A stretch of 64,000 nucleotides of DNA. Origin: Butyrivibrio sp. GTDB taxonomy: Bacteria > Bacillota > Clostridia > Lachnospirales > Lachnospiraceae. The stretch is from positions 1 to 64,000 of the forward strand of contig JAFPVA010000157.1 in the NCBI GenBank assembly GCA_017413105.1, read 5' to 3'. Under the pieces are notes generated by a model that did no database searches, had not been told where the DNA came from, and saw nothing but the letters and a program-made list of their open reading frames with translations. The translations under genes and the position numbers were made by a program. Positions 14,866 to 23,079 of this stretch are shown here, one piece after another (position 1 is the first letter of the stretch; each line of letters starts with the position of its first letter).

Positions 14866-16042
14866 TAGTGTTATTTTTCCTTTCAAACATAGCCCCAAGA
14901 TATACCCCAAGAACCGGCAGGATCAGATTTCTACCGATATACGCAGATACAAAGGTGGCCTCTATAACTGTATATATGGAAAGTGACAGGACAACAATAA
15001 GTGTCCAGGCATCTTTTCGCTTATAGCATAAATAGATAAAAATCACTACAAGAATACTGATAAGAGCGGTAGGAATGATCCCATACCAATAAAAGAGCCT
15101 TACCCAGCCCATATCAAAGAACTCCACGCTCTCATGGTCGGAAAAAAGCTTCCAGGTGACAAAGGCTCCGGAATGCTTGTCATCAGCTCGATACAGATTG
15201 TGTATCCTGTTATTCAGTAGTTCATCAAACTTAAGCATAAAGAGCTCATAATCCGTATCCACATAATATCTTGGAATATAGCTCTCTATAGCTGCCCATA
15301 CAGAGAAGGCAACGCAGAGGCAAGGTGTTATGACACCTGTAACTACAAATGGAGCCTTCCTGTTACTTAAACATGGAATGTATCTCACAAGAACAGCTAG
15401 CGCAATCGTAAAAAAGCCAATCATCATACTGGTTCTTGTTGCCGTAATAATATATAGTCCAAAATTGGCCAAAGAAAGCAATACAAAATGCCACCACTTG
15501 GCTTTACTTCCATAGACCCATATCCATAAAAGCATCAGAGCGTACATGCATCCCCAAAGAGCATTGGGATGGCCAAAGCCAAACACATATCTGAGCTCTT
15601 CTCCGGCTTCTCTTCCGTAGTCCATGTAAAGTGAAACCGTTCCCAAAATACCGGTCAATGACAATAACGCAATTATTCCAAAACCTGTTAATGAAATATA
15701 GAACATGGTCTTCATAGTCTTGCCAAGATTTATATTCCTGGCCGCCATGACAAAAGTGGCATATCTTAGCAGATCATTTTTTCCTGTAAGCCTATAGCAC
15801 ATAAACGTAAATACCCAGACAAAAACTATCACTGCCCATTCTTTATTCTCGTGTTCCATTATGAGTACCGCAAAGAACGTAAGAACAAATGTTATTCTGA
15901 ACACATAGCTTTCCAGAGAAAAAACAAGCGCACTCTTTTCAACGATCATAAGTATCAGCTCAATCAAAAGAGCAATGTAAAAAAGCCTGTTTGCAATTAT
16001 CTTCCTATTATGTTTTGTTAGTAGCGATCGCGCATATTTCAT
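14849..16042 (-). CDS. Wzy-like O-antigen/EPS polymerase
   Basis: A 397-residue membrane protein with 10 to 11 predicted helices and a long polar loop (about residues 235-290, with YYVDTDYELFMLKFDELLNNR and DKHSGAFVTWKLF) between helices, the general plan of repeat-unit polymerases. GFGHPNALWGCMYALMLL is also frequent in Lachnospiraceae polymerase candidates. Sequence identity among Wzy proteins is very low, so the role is inferred from layout and position next to glycosyltransferases and a Wzx. Confidence 0.7.
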   Translation of the reverse strand: MKYARSLLTKHNRKIIANRLFYIALLIELILMIVEKSALVFSLESYVFRITFVLTFFAVLIMEHENKEWAVIVFVWVFTFMCYRLTGKNDLLRYATFVMAARNINLGKTMKTMFYISLTGFGIIALLSLTGILGTVSLYMDYGREAGEELRYVFGFGHPNALWGCMYALMLLWIWVYGSKAKWWHFVLLSLANFGLYIITATRTSMMIGFFTIALAVLVRYIPCLSNRKAPFVVTGVITPCLCVAFSVWAAIESYIPRYYVDTDYELFMLKFDELLNNRIHNLYRADDKHSGAFVTWKLFSDHESVEFFDMGWVRLFYWYGIIPTALISILVVIFIYLCYKRKDAWTLIVVLSLSIYTVIEATFVSAYIGRNLILPVLGVYLGAMFERKNNTNVDKE

Positions 16043-16060
16043 AACAAGTATTATCTTATA

Positions 16061-17023
16061 TTATTTATTGCTCTTCCTAAGCATTCTCATAACCTTATGA
16101 TATGCTTTCCTGCAAAAACGTCCCACTGTAATATCAAACTTATGATAAAGCCTCGAGAAAGCTGTTATCCTTGGCATAACAAGATAATCAAATTCCTTTA
16201 TGTTTTCCCTTAAGTACTTCGGATAAGTATCATCTATCTCAACTCTCTCAAATCTTGCATCTCTTCCAAAGATGTCCTGCCCCAGCACCAGTCTGTCCAT
16301 GGTCTCTGCCAGGATTTCTCTGTCATTATACTCCTGATGAGCAGCGGCCTTGACCTTCACACCAATTCTCTCTACAGGATTAGTCTGATGATGACCACCC
16401 ATATAGCCAAAATGCCATCCGCCATTCTCAACGCGAACACTGCGGCTGTCTGTAACAGATACCAGGTCTCTGAGCCTTACTATTCCTTCCTCCGGAATGT
16501 TCAGAATAGAAGTAACCTTTGTGCCGAGCCACTTTCTGTCACAGTTCTGAATCTGTGAAAAATCACCTGTTATTGATAAAAGATTTCCAGACTTTTCTTC
16601 CATATTGAGAAAAGCATAGAAGTTTCTCTGCGCCAGATGATAGACAAGATTTTTATCAAAGTCTTTGATGATTTTTTCCAATACTTCCGGATTGGGGATC
16701 TCATCCAGGTCACCAAAAATGATCACATCATCCTCTGTGGCACCGACTTTCTTAAGTCCCTCCACAAGATGATTTTTTTGAAAATAATCTCTCTCATGGG
16801 TCAGCGCCTGAACCGGAGTATCCGTGACCACAACGTATTCTATCCGGTCCAGATAATCCTTAAACAGCTCCTTGTTTTTCTCGAAGCACAGTTCCTTCTC
16901 CTCACCGGAAAAGGTCATGGTTGCTTCCTCTATGATGAATTTATCTACATAGGGGCCAAGGACATTAAGCCTTATCTTCAATATGTCTATTTCATTAAAA
17001 AAAGGTATCAGATCATAAACCAT
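16061..17023 (-). CDS. Family 17 glycosyltransferase
   Basis: A 320-residue enzyme starting MVYDLIPFFNEIDILKIRLNVL, with VDKFIIEEATMTFSG and DVIIFGDLDEIPNPEVL, the typical blocks of GT17 (related to beta-1,4-mannosyl-glycoprotein GlcNAc transferases). FGDLDEIP is the probable metal/donor motif. The C-terminal WHFGYMGG motif is also characteristic. It follows the GT2 gene with a two-base gap and is surely in the same transcript. Acceptor and donor are unknown. Confidence 0.87.
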   Translation of the reverse strand: MVYDLIPFFNEIDILKIRLNVLGPYVDKFIIEEATMTFSGEEKELCFEKNKELFKDYLDRIEYVVVTDTPVQALTHERDYFQKNHLVEGLKKVGATEDDVIIFGDLDEIPNPEVLEKIIKDFDKNLVYHLAQRNFYAFLNMEEKSGNLLSITGDFSQIQNCDRKWLGTKVTSILNIPEEGIVRLRDLVSVTDSRSVRVENGGWHFGYMGGHHQTNPVERIGVKVKAAAHQEYNDREILAETMDRLVLGQDIFGRDARFERVEIDDTYPKYLRENIKEFDYLVMPRITAFSRLYHKFDITVGRFCRKAYHKVMRMLRKSNK

Positions 17024-17024
17024 A

Positions 17025-18086
17025 CTATTGTTTTCCCAAAGCCTTCTTTACCCTGCTTTTTAAATTGTACTTTTTTCCGGTCATCATCAGCTTTCCAAAG
17101 GCTTTATCCCCCAGCATCAGCTCATGAACGTATTCATCCTCCTCCGGAGCCCAGTCCGGGAGACTTCTTGTGGCATACTTCCCATAAAAAGGTTCTGACA
17201 TTATGTTTAGCAGCTCACTCTTCTTCTTTTTAATGCTGAGTCTGGAATATATAAGACTCTTTACAGCAATCGTACAGGTCAGGGTTTTCCTCTCAGATAT
17301 AATATCCTCGAAGCTCCCATCAGTCCACTTATCCGCATATTGGTCAAAGGCTCTCCATGCATCTACCTGATTTCCCAGAAATTCTTTGTGAAAGCTTCCG
17401 GTCAATCCCTCTGAATTGTCCCTGTAAAAGTATAATATATTATCCAGATAAACTATGGACTTTGCTTCATCCAACAGTTCCGCTGTCTGTAAAAGGTCCT
17501 CTCCATGGTTGAAATTCTTGCGACCGGCCTTATCATCAGTCATAATTATTTTTTCAGCAAGGCTCTTTTTTATACATTTATTCCACAAGGCATTTAGTGA
17601 ATCGCCTTCGCACATAACCTCGTAGAAGGGTTTTTTCTCTTCTTCCTGATATATTTTCCCCGGGGTGAAGGGAAATTCAAACATCATATTATCCCTCTCG
17701 TCCATATAGGCTGCATTATGAATTATCATGTCCGGCCATTTAGTTTTATCCCTAAGGCCCTTTAAAAATGTCACCAGACAGTCAATGGTGTTTACAGCCA
17801 GCTGGTCATCAGCATCAGCAAAAAGAATATAGTCTCCACAGGCTTTCTTCATGCCCTCTCTTCTGGCATTGTAGGCTCCAATGTTCCAGAAATGAAAACT
17901 CTTATATTTTGAATTGTTTTCAGAATAGGTGTCGCACAGCTTGGCACTGCCATCCGTAGATCCATTTTCTATCAGCAGAACCTCAAGCTCAACTCCCTTG
18001 GGAATATACATAGCATCAACAGACTTAAGGCATTCTTTGAGATATTTTTCCGCATTATAAATTGGAATAACAATAGAGAATGTCAT
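17025..18086 (-). CDS. Family 2 glycosyltransferase
   Basis: A 353-residue GT-A enzyme: SIVIPIYNAEKYLKECLKSVD at the start, LLIENGSTDGS, and FADADDQL as the metal-binding motif at about residue 90. The C-terminal half (with GEDLLQTAELLDEAKSIVYLDNILYFYRDN) is the typical acceptor region of capsule and EPS transferases. Start ATG 18086 follows GGAGGAG. The gap upstream holds the modular repeat copy 2, whose end lies only about 23 bases before this ATG. Confidence 0.88.
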   Translation of the reverse strand: MTFSIVIPIYNAEKYLKECLKSVDAMYIPKGVELEVLLIENGSTDGSAKLCDTYSENNSKYKSFHFWNIGAYNARREGMKKACGDYILFADADDQLAVNTIDCLVTFLKGLRDKTKWPDMIIHNAAYMDERDNMMFEFPFTPGKIYQEEEKKPFYEVMCEGDSLNALWNKCIKKSLAEKIIMTDDKAGRKNFNHGEDLLQTAELLDEAKSIVYLDNILYFYRDNSEGLTGSFHKEFLGNQVDAWRAFDQYADKWTDGSFEDIISERKTLTCTIAVKSLIYSRLSIKKKKSELLNIMSEPFYGKYATRSLPDWAPEEDEYVHELMLGDKAFGKLMMTGKKYNLKSRVKKALGKQ

Positions 18087-18109
18087 GTGATGTTATGCTC
18101 CTCCTTCCT

Positions 18110-18218
18110 GTTACTGTTCCAGTAACCTATTCGCGCATTCATTCCAGTCGCCTCCGGCGAGGAATGCGCTCACTCCTGAATCATTTTCTTACGAAATGCG
18201 CAGCAGTGTGCGCATTTC
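18110..18218 (-). repeat. Dispersed modular repeat, copy 2
   Basis: On the minus strand the three modules are in the same order as copy 1. Module A is a perfect stem GAAATGCGCA / TGCGCATTTC with hexaloop (plus-strand 18193-18218). Module B has inner arms TCGCC/GGCGA, where copy 1 has TTCGAC/GTCGAA, so the sequence differs while pairing is kept. Module C is shortened to GTTACTG-TTC-CAGTAAC (18110-18126). The first stem base is the G of the TAG stop of the upstream gene. Confidence 0.87.
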
Positions 18219-18976
18219 TACATCTGGTGTTTAGATTTCCACTTATTTGTCCGTCTCCAAAAAAGGAATGGTCTGATTGCCATCTTTATGCGCTTCTTTG
18301 GACTGTAGAAATGAGGATAACCCTCATTCTCTCCCCACCACTTATGAAACGCAAAGGGCTCGATGCCTTTATTTTCAGTAAGCGGATGCTCTCGACCGAA
18401 CAAAACAGCATCTTCCAGCGGCGCCCACCTCATTCCTGCCTCTTCCATCTCATTCTTGTGCATGCAGCACAGGAAAATATCCTCATTGTAAAAATCATCA
18501 AAGCCCTTCTCCCAAGGGAGTTTCATCTTATCCGGATACTCCATAAGGCGCTTTGACCTGATGGATACTGAGTTTCCCACACGGCAAATGTTTCCCTGAC
18601 TATCCCTGTAGGCATAATCATTCTTAGGCAGGGGCCATGGAGAGCCAATATAATCGTAGTTTAAAAAATCATCTCTCCAGTTCTCCGGATGAATGACAAA
18701 GCCGTCAGCGTGAACAATAAGCGCAAAATCAGTTTTTATATGCTTATACAGCTCATAGGCCATCTTGTAATTGAACTTATCTATATTATCCAGAATATCC
18801 GTGTGACTGTACCTTATCTCTTTTGGCAGATAAAAAGGCTTCTTGTGAGTGATCAGCACCGCATCGCCGAACTCAATCCCACGCATGCTGTACTTCATGG
18901 CCTTAACTGTCTCATATACATCAACACTGGTCATGGCAACCAACGTGACATTTGGTAATTTCTTTTTCTTAATCAT
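18218..18976 (-). CDS. DUF5672-like glycosyltransferase-related protein
   Basis: A protein of about 252 residues without membrane segments. LPNVTLVAMTSVDVYETVKAMKYS at the start, DFALIVHADGFVIHPENW in the middle and DYIGSPWPLP further on fit DUF5672 proteins found in glycan loci, a putative GT-A-like fold with HAD as a DxD-like site. FAFHKWWGEN lies near the C-terminus. ATG 18976 is chosen over GTG 18985; both have weak ribosome sites. Its TAG stop is formed at the edge of repeat copy 2, which suggests that the repeat has shaped the C-terminus. Confidence 0.75.
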   Translation of the reverse strand: MIKKKKLPNVTLVAMTSVDVYETVKAMKYSMRGIEFGDAVLITHKKPFYLPKEIRYSHTDILDNIDKFNYKMAYELYKHIKTDFALIVHADGFVIHPENWRDDFLNYDYIGSPWPLPKNDYAYRDSQGNICRVGNSVSIRSKRLMEYPDKMKLPWEKGFDDFYNEDIFLCCMHKNEMEEAGMRWAPLEDAVLFGREHPLTENKGIEPFAFHKWWGENEGYPHFYSPKKRIKMAIRPFLFWRRTNKWKSKHQM

Positions 18977-18995
18977 ATCTACCACTATCCCAATT

Positions 18996-19049
18996 AAACC
19001 ATCAAAACGATGGTAAATAAAGCCATTTTTACCATTATTTTGATGGTTT
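18996..19049. repeat. Long intergenic inverted repeat
   Basis: AAACCATCAAAA (18996-19007) pairs with TTTTGATGGTTT (19038-19049), and ATGGTAAA (19010-19017) with TTTACCAT (19028-19035). The two blocks are separated only by a 2x2 internal loop, and the terminal loop is ten bases. It fills the gap between two minus-strand genes. There is no clean T run afterwards, so its job (termination, processing or a protein site) is open. Confidence 0.75.
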
Positions 19050-19054
19050 GCAAT

Positions 19055-20098
19055 TTATACATGAAATACTTTTATCAGTCCGGTTCTGCGCTCAAGACTA
19101 CGCCAGATTTTCTTTGCAAAAAACCAACCGTATATAAGTCTTCGGCGAATGTTCTGCCCAAAGATTCTTACCTTCCCGGGCCTTACATTCCTGCGAGCAT
19201 ACAGCCCGGAATGCTTCTTGTATTCTTCAAGTTCAGCGCGACACTCGTCTGCAGAGAACAGCCGGCCCTTTTTATCCTGATAAGTCAGAAAACTGTATAT
19301 ATTCTGCTCTGATGACCAAAAGCCATCAGACACATTATGCCTTGCCCAATACTTTGGAGCAATAGCATATTTAAGTTCTGTGCTGGACATGACAGGCATA
19401 AGCGAAAATGATGAGTTAGACAATATAAGGTATCTGGCATTTTTTATCGTAACATAGTCCTTGCCCATGTCAAAGTGATGACACTCATACTCAGGAAGAA
19501 CCTTTTTAGCCGCCTCTTCATCCTCTGTTATGATCATAAATCTCATATCGGGATTTATTTTCTTCATGTTCTTAATGGCATTGAGCCAATATCTTCTGTC
19601 CAAAAACAACTCAGGGCAACTGGTGTACTCACCGCCTCGCATGTTGATTATGCAAAGATCATCTGCAGTATATTCGTAGGACTCAGCTTCCTGCCTTACA
19701 TGAAGCCACTCGCGAATCTGGTCCCTATATTTTTCAAAATATGATTGATCCTGCATATTGCCATAAATGATGGTATTATCTTCAACCTGCATAAGCATTG
19801 GATCAGCACCGCTGATATAACACCCATTGGTCATATCGTGAACAGAATTGCCCATATATAGTCTGTCTTCCTGTTCATGATAAATCTTGTATTTATCCAT
19901 GTCCTCACGAGAAATCTCGGTACCCATATCGATATCCATGAAGTACATGCCTTTTTGGGAATGAAAGACATTTCCCACCTGACCGGGATTGACAAAACCA
20001 AAATCCACGCCCTTTTCCAGCGCAATACATCTTGTCACTATATAAAAGAACAACTGATTTCCCAGGCCATACCCAGGAATAAACTCAGTTCCTATCAT
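19055..20098 (-). CDS. Divergent GT11-like glycosyltransferase
   Basis: A 347-residue protein with the GT11 plan but altered key motifs: GYGLGNQLFFYIVTRC at the start, then INMRGGEYT where other members have HIRRGDY, and LSNSSFSLMPVMSS where others have NSSFSWWAAWL. The basic-pocket arginine pair is therefore reduced to one Arg. Either the donor differs from GDP-fucose or the enzyme is weak or inactive. Start ATG 20098 has GGAG eight bases upstream. It follows the ABC exporter in the same direction. Confidence 0.7.
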   Translation of the reverse strand: MIGTEFIPGYGLGNQLFFYIVTRCIALEKGVDFGFVNPGQVGNVFHSQKGMYFMDIDMGTEISREDMDKYKIYHEQEDRLYMGNSVHDMTNGCYISGADPMLMQVEDNTIIYGNMQDQSYFEKYRDQIREWLHVRQEAESYEYTADDLCIINMRGGEYTSCPELFLDRRYWLNAIKNMKKINPDMRFMIITEDEEAAKKVLPEYECHHFDMGKDYVTIKNARYLILSNSSFSLMPVMSSTELKYAIAPKYWARHNVSDGFWSSEQNIYSFLTYQDKKGRLFSADECRAELEEYKKHSGLYARRNVRPGKVRIFGQNIRRRLIYGWFFAKKIWRSLERRTGLIKVFHV

Positions 20099-20173
20099 TC
20101 ATTTTTCTCCAATAACTCTCTCTTTTCACTTTAAAAACAAGCTACAACCCCTGCGCCAAAAGACCTCTGTGTC

Positions 20174-21979
20174 TTACTGGATTATGGTTCTCCCCTCCAG
20201 CGTGGTTGTATTGATCTTCTCGTCCTTAACCTCATAGATCACATCACAGTTGGCGATGGTATTAAGTCTATGGGCAATTATCACCATGGTCTTCTTGCCG
20301 TGGAAGCCGTTTATAGCCTCCATGACTGCAGCCTCAGTTTCATTATCAAGAGCACTGGTTGCCTCGTCAAATACAAGAATCTCAGGATTGTGGTAAAGAG
20401 CTCTGGCAATGCCGATACGCTGTCTCTGACCGCCGGAAAGCCTTACTCCCCTGTCACCTATGGTTGTATCAAGACCCTCGGGAAGGCTTCTTACAAAGTC
20501 TGCCAGCTGGGCTTCCTCCATAACCTCCCAGATCCTCTCGTCACTTATCTGGTCAGCGTCAATACCGAATGCAATGTTCTCGCGGATTGTCTCATCCACC
20601 AGATAGATTGACTGAGGAATATATCCGATCTGAGCAAGCCAGGAATCGTAGTTACTAAAGATATTGCGGCCATCGCAGAGGATTTCTCCACTCTGAACAT
20701 GAAGAAGTCCCAAGAGAATATCCACAACTGTGGATTTACCTGCACCGGAAGGACCCATAATTCCCACTGACTGGCCTTTTTTGACCACCATATTGGCACC
20801 TGTAAAAATATTGGTCTCAGCATCAGGATACTTAAAAGTGATATCCTTAAGTTCAATCTTATCCTTGAGATGAAGCTCGGGTCCTGCTATGGCAGCTCTT
20901 TCTGCCCTCATAGCCTTGTCAGTCTTCATGGATTCTGTCAGGTTCTCATAAACAAAATCAAGTGAATACTGCTCGTAGGCAATCTCTGTAATGTAGGTGT
21001 TGATACGGTTTGCAGATGGCATAATCCTGATAGCCGCAACACCGAAGGCTGTCAGCTGCGGAACCAGCATAGCAGCATCGCCGCCCCTGATGATATAGAC
21101 TAATATGAACAAAAGAACTGTCGCCATAAAAACTGTCTCTATCATAAGCCTTGGCACACTGTTCAAAACAGCATAGTCTCTGGCGATATTTGCTCCGACC
21201 TTGCCGGACTCGTAGTAGTTTCGGATATAAAAATCCTGCCTGTTCAAAACCTTAACATCCTTAAGTCCATAGATAGCCTGAATTCTCCATCTGGCAATCC
21301 TTGACTGGGTCTCCTGATTTCGTCTTCCTATATCGTTAAGCTTAGGCTTTAAGCCCTTAATGCTTATAGCTGTCATAATAAGCAGAACCACCAGCATAAG
21401 AAGGGTCATCTGCCAGTTAACAAAAAGCAGCACTATTCCAAGGCATAAAGAAACCACCAGCTCTGTAGACAGCTGCAAAAATGCAAGAACCAGGGAAAAA
21501 ACTCTTGGAATATCACTGTCTGTGATTCTGAACACTGTAGGAATATCTGCCCCAAGGTATTCCTCGTAGGGCTTATTAAGAAATTCTCTCATAACACGGC
21601 TTATCATATCGTTTCTGGCCCTGGCCACAAATGTATTCTGCCTGTGGATCAGGAATAAAAGATATGCATTCTTTACTACAAAAAGAACGATCATGATAAT
21701 AAGCAGTGCACAGGCTATCTTTTTATCATCATTAAGTCCAAGTACAGTAATCGCTGTGTTTAGCCACTCACGACTCTCGATAAACTCATGGAGCGAGTCC
21801 GGAACAAGTATTGTTGAGACCACAGGAAGCATCATGGATACGCCCAGAGTCTCAAAAACACCGCCTATCAGTATAAGGACAGCCAGTAAAACCAGCTGTC
21901 CTTTTTGTTTTTTGTCAAATATATAGTTTATCTTGGTAAGAATAGAAACCTTCTTACCCGCACTATCCGTTGCTGTCAT
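20174..21979 (-). CDS. ABC exporter, PglK/MsbA-like (fused permease and ATPase)
   Basis: A 601-residue half-transporter. Six membrane helices lie in about residues 25-325; the ATPase domain follows with Walker A GPSGAGKST (409-417), signature LSGGQRQRIGIARAL and Walker B ILVFDEATSALD. The N-terminal helix LIGGVFETLGVSMMLPVVS resembles PglK, which flips lipid-linked oligosaccharides. In this locus it most likely moves a lipid-linked glycan outward. It lies between two GT11 genes and has a paralogue at 56905. Confidence 0.88.
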   Translation of the reverse strand: MTATDSAGKKVSILTKINYIFDKKQKGQLVLLAVLILIGGVFETLGVSMMLPVVSTILVPDSLHEFIESREWLNTAITVLGLNDDKKIACALLIIMIVLFVVKNAYLLFLIHRQNTFVARARNDMISRVMREFLNKPYEEYLGADIPTVFRITDSDIPRVFSLVLAFLQLSTELVVSLCLGIVLLFVNWQMTLLMLVVLLIMTAISIKGLKPKLNDIGRRNQETQSRIARWRIQAIYGLKDVKVLNRQDFYIRNYYESGKVGANIARDYAVLNSVPRLMIETVFMATVLLFILVYIIRGGDAAMLVPQLTAFGVAAIRIMPSANRINTYITEIAYEQYSLDFVYENLTESMKTDKAMRAERAAIAGPELHLKDKIELKDITFKYPDAETNIFTGANMVVKKGQSVGIMGPSGAGKSTVVDILLGLLHVQSGEILCDGRNIFSNYDSWLAQIGYIPQSIYLVDETIRENIAFGIDADQISDERIWEVMEEAQLADFVRSLPEGLDTTIGDRGVRLSGGQRQRIGIARALYHNPEILVFDEATSALDNETEAAVMEAINGFHGKKTMVIIAHRLNTIANCDVIYEVKDEKINTTTLEGRTIIQ

Positions 21980-22031
21980 TTATTTCTTTCCTATAGTTCT
22001 GTTTGTTATGGCGATATACGCATGACTTCGC

Positions 22032-22904
22032 TTAGATGGCAATCTTTCTCATCCTATCCGTATAGATGTCATCCATTCTCTTATTGTTGATCCACTTGTC
22101 AGGTGCAATCACAATCTTGTTTGGATTGTCATTGAGCCATGCTGCCCACCAGCTAAAAGAGCTGTTGGCCATGATGTGGTGCTTGCACCTGCTCATAAGA
22201 GTCATCTCGGCAATATCCGTATATGCGCTCTCATCTAGATCCACCACAAAGAAATTAGGTCCTCTGAAGTGGTTCTTACACCACTCTTTATCATCAGTAA
22301 ATATAAAGAATACTGCGTTCGGGAACTTCTTTCTTATCTCATTGATCGCATTCTTATAGTATTTCTCTGTGCAGATGTGGTGAATGTGAATATGCTCGGC
22401 ATCAATATAGTCGGTTCTTCTGATGTGAAGACTCACTGACTCGCAACATTCTACCTGCTGAAGTGTGGTCCAGCTAACGCTGTCCTGCATTATCTCCTGA
22501 GGCCTCTTCTCGAACTCCTCTTTAAGCTCTTCTATAACTGTAGGGTCCTGGAAATACTTGTCGCTCTGCCAGTAGCCCACAAGATAAGCCTCCTCAACCT
22601 CTAGTATCCTGGGTTCAAACATCCCTTCCTGCTCATCGATCCTGAAGGTCTTACGTCCTGTAAGCTTTCTTCTGATCCTGCTGAAGATATCCATTTTGGA
22701 ATCAGTAATCTTTACAACTTCGTCCTTTGTTGCTCTGTCGTACTCTATTCCAAACCTCTGAAGAACAGGCTCTCTGAGCTCATCATCAATAAAGCCATTT
22801 ACATCATCAATCTTAACTTCTCTGCCCAGTTTCTTTAACTGCTTGTATAAAGCGTACTGGAACATCTGATTGCCCATTCCGCCCTTTAGCTGAATTATTA
22901 CCAT
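22032..22904 (-). CDS. GT11 family glycosyltransferase (alpha-1,2-fucosyltransferase-like)
   Basis: A protein of about 290 residues with the full GT11 set: QLKGGMGNQMFQYALYK at the start, SLHIRRTDYI in the middle, and ANSSFSWWAAWLND near the end. The frame extends to 22961, but ATG 22904, with GGAG just upstream, gives the usual N-terminus. It is the first gene after an internal sigma-A promoter at 22960-22988, so it probably leads a transcript that includes the ABC exporter and later genes. The sugar donor is presumably GDP-fucose, by family. Confidence 0.88.
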   Translation of the reverse strand: MVIIQLKGGMGNQMFQYALYKQLKKLGREVKIDDVNGFIDDELREPVLQRFGIEYDRATKDEVVKITDSKMDIFSRIRRKLTGRKTFRIDEQEGMFEPRILEVEEAYLVGYWQSDKYFQDPTVIEELKEEFEKRPQEIMQDSVSWTTLQQVECCESVSLHIRRTDYIDAEHIHIHHICTEKYYKNAINEIRKKFPNAVFFIFTDDKEWCKNHFRGPNFFVVDLDESAYTDIAEMTLMSRCKHHIMANSSFSWWAAWLNDNPNKIVIAPDKWINNKRMDDIYTDRMRKIAI

Positions 22905-22919
22905 AAATACTCCGCCCTC

Positions 22920-22955
22920 ATTAAGACACAAATATAGACTAAGACATGTCTTAAT
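22920..22955 (-). promoter_or_regulatory. Inverted repeats at the start of the GT11 transcript
   Basis: ATTAAGAC (22920-22927) is inverted as GTCTTAAT (22948-22955), and AAGACATGTCTT (22941-22952) is itself a perfect 12-base palindrome. They lie just after the expected transcription start and before the GGAG site, a fitting place for a repressor site or a leader hairpin. No known operator was recognised. Confidence 0.45.
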
Positions 22956-22959
22956 CTTC

Positions 22960-22988
22960 ATTATACCTTAATCCCACGTTATTCTCAA
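22960..22988 (-). promoter_or_regulatory. Internal sigma-A promoter in the glycan locus
   Basis: On the minus strand TTGAGA (22988-22983), 17 bases, then a perfect TATAAT (22965-22960). It lies after the asparagine-synthase-type gene at 23080 and its downstream repeat, and splits the locus into at least two transcription units. Confidence 0.75.
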
Positions 22989-23028
22989 ACTATTCCACTC
23001 GCTGTGCAAGCAAAGCCATGTTCATCGT

Positions 23029-23079
23029 GTTACTGTTCACTCGCATGCAGCTCGCTCCAGTAACCAATTCGCGCACTCA
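23029..23079 (-). repeat. Dispersed modular repeat, module C with edge of B (copy 3)
   Basis: On the minus strand GTGAGTGCGCGAATTGG is followed by the long hairpin GTTACTGGAGCGAGCTG...CAGTAAC, nearly identical to the right end of copy 1. The element begins directly at the TAG stop (23080-23082) of the amidotransferase gene. Modules A and most of B are missing. Confidence 0.8.

Noticed and set aside
20174..21979. Drug-efflux role for the ABC protein
   Set aside because: Sequence layout resembles PglK/MsbA-type exporters and the gene is surrounded by glycosyltransferases, so lipid-linked glycan export is the better reading.
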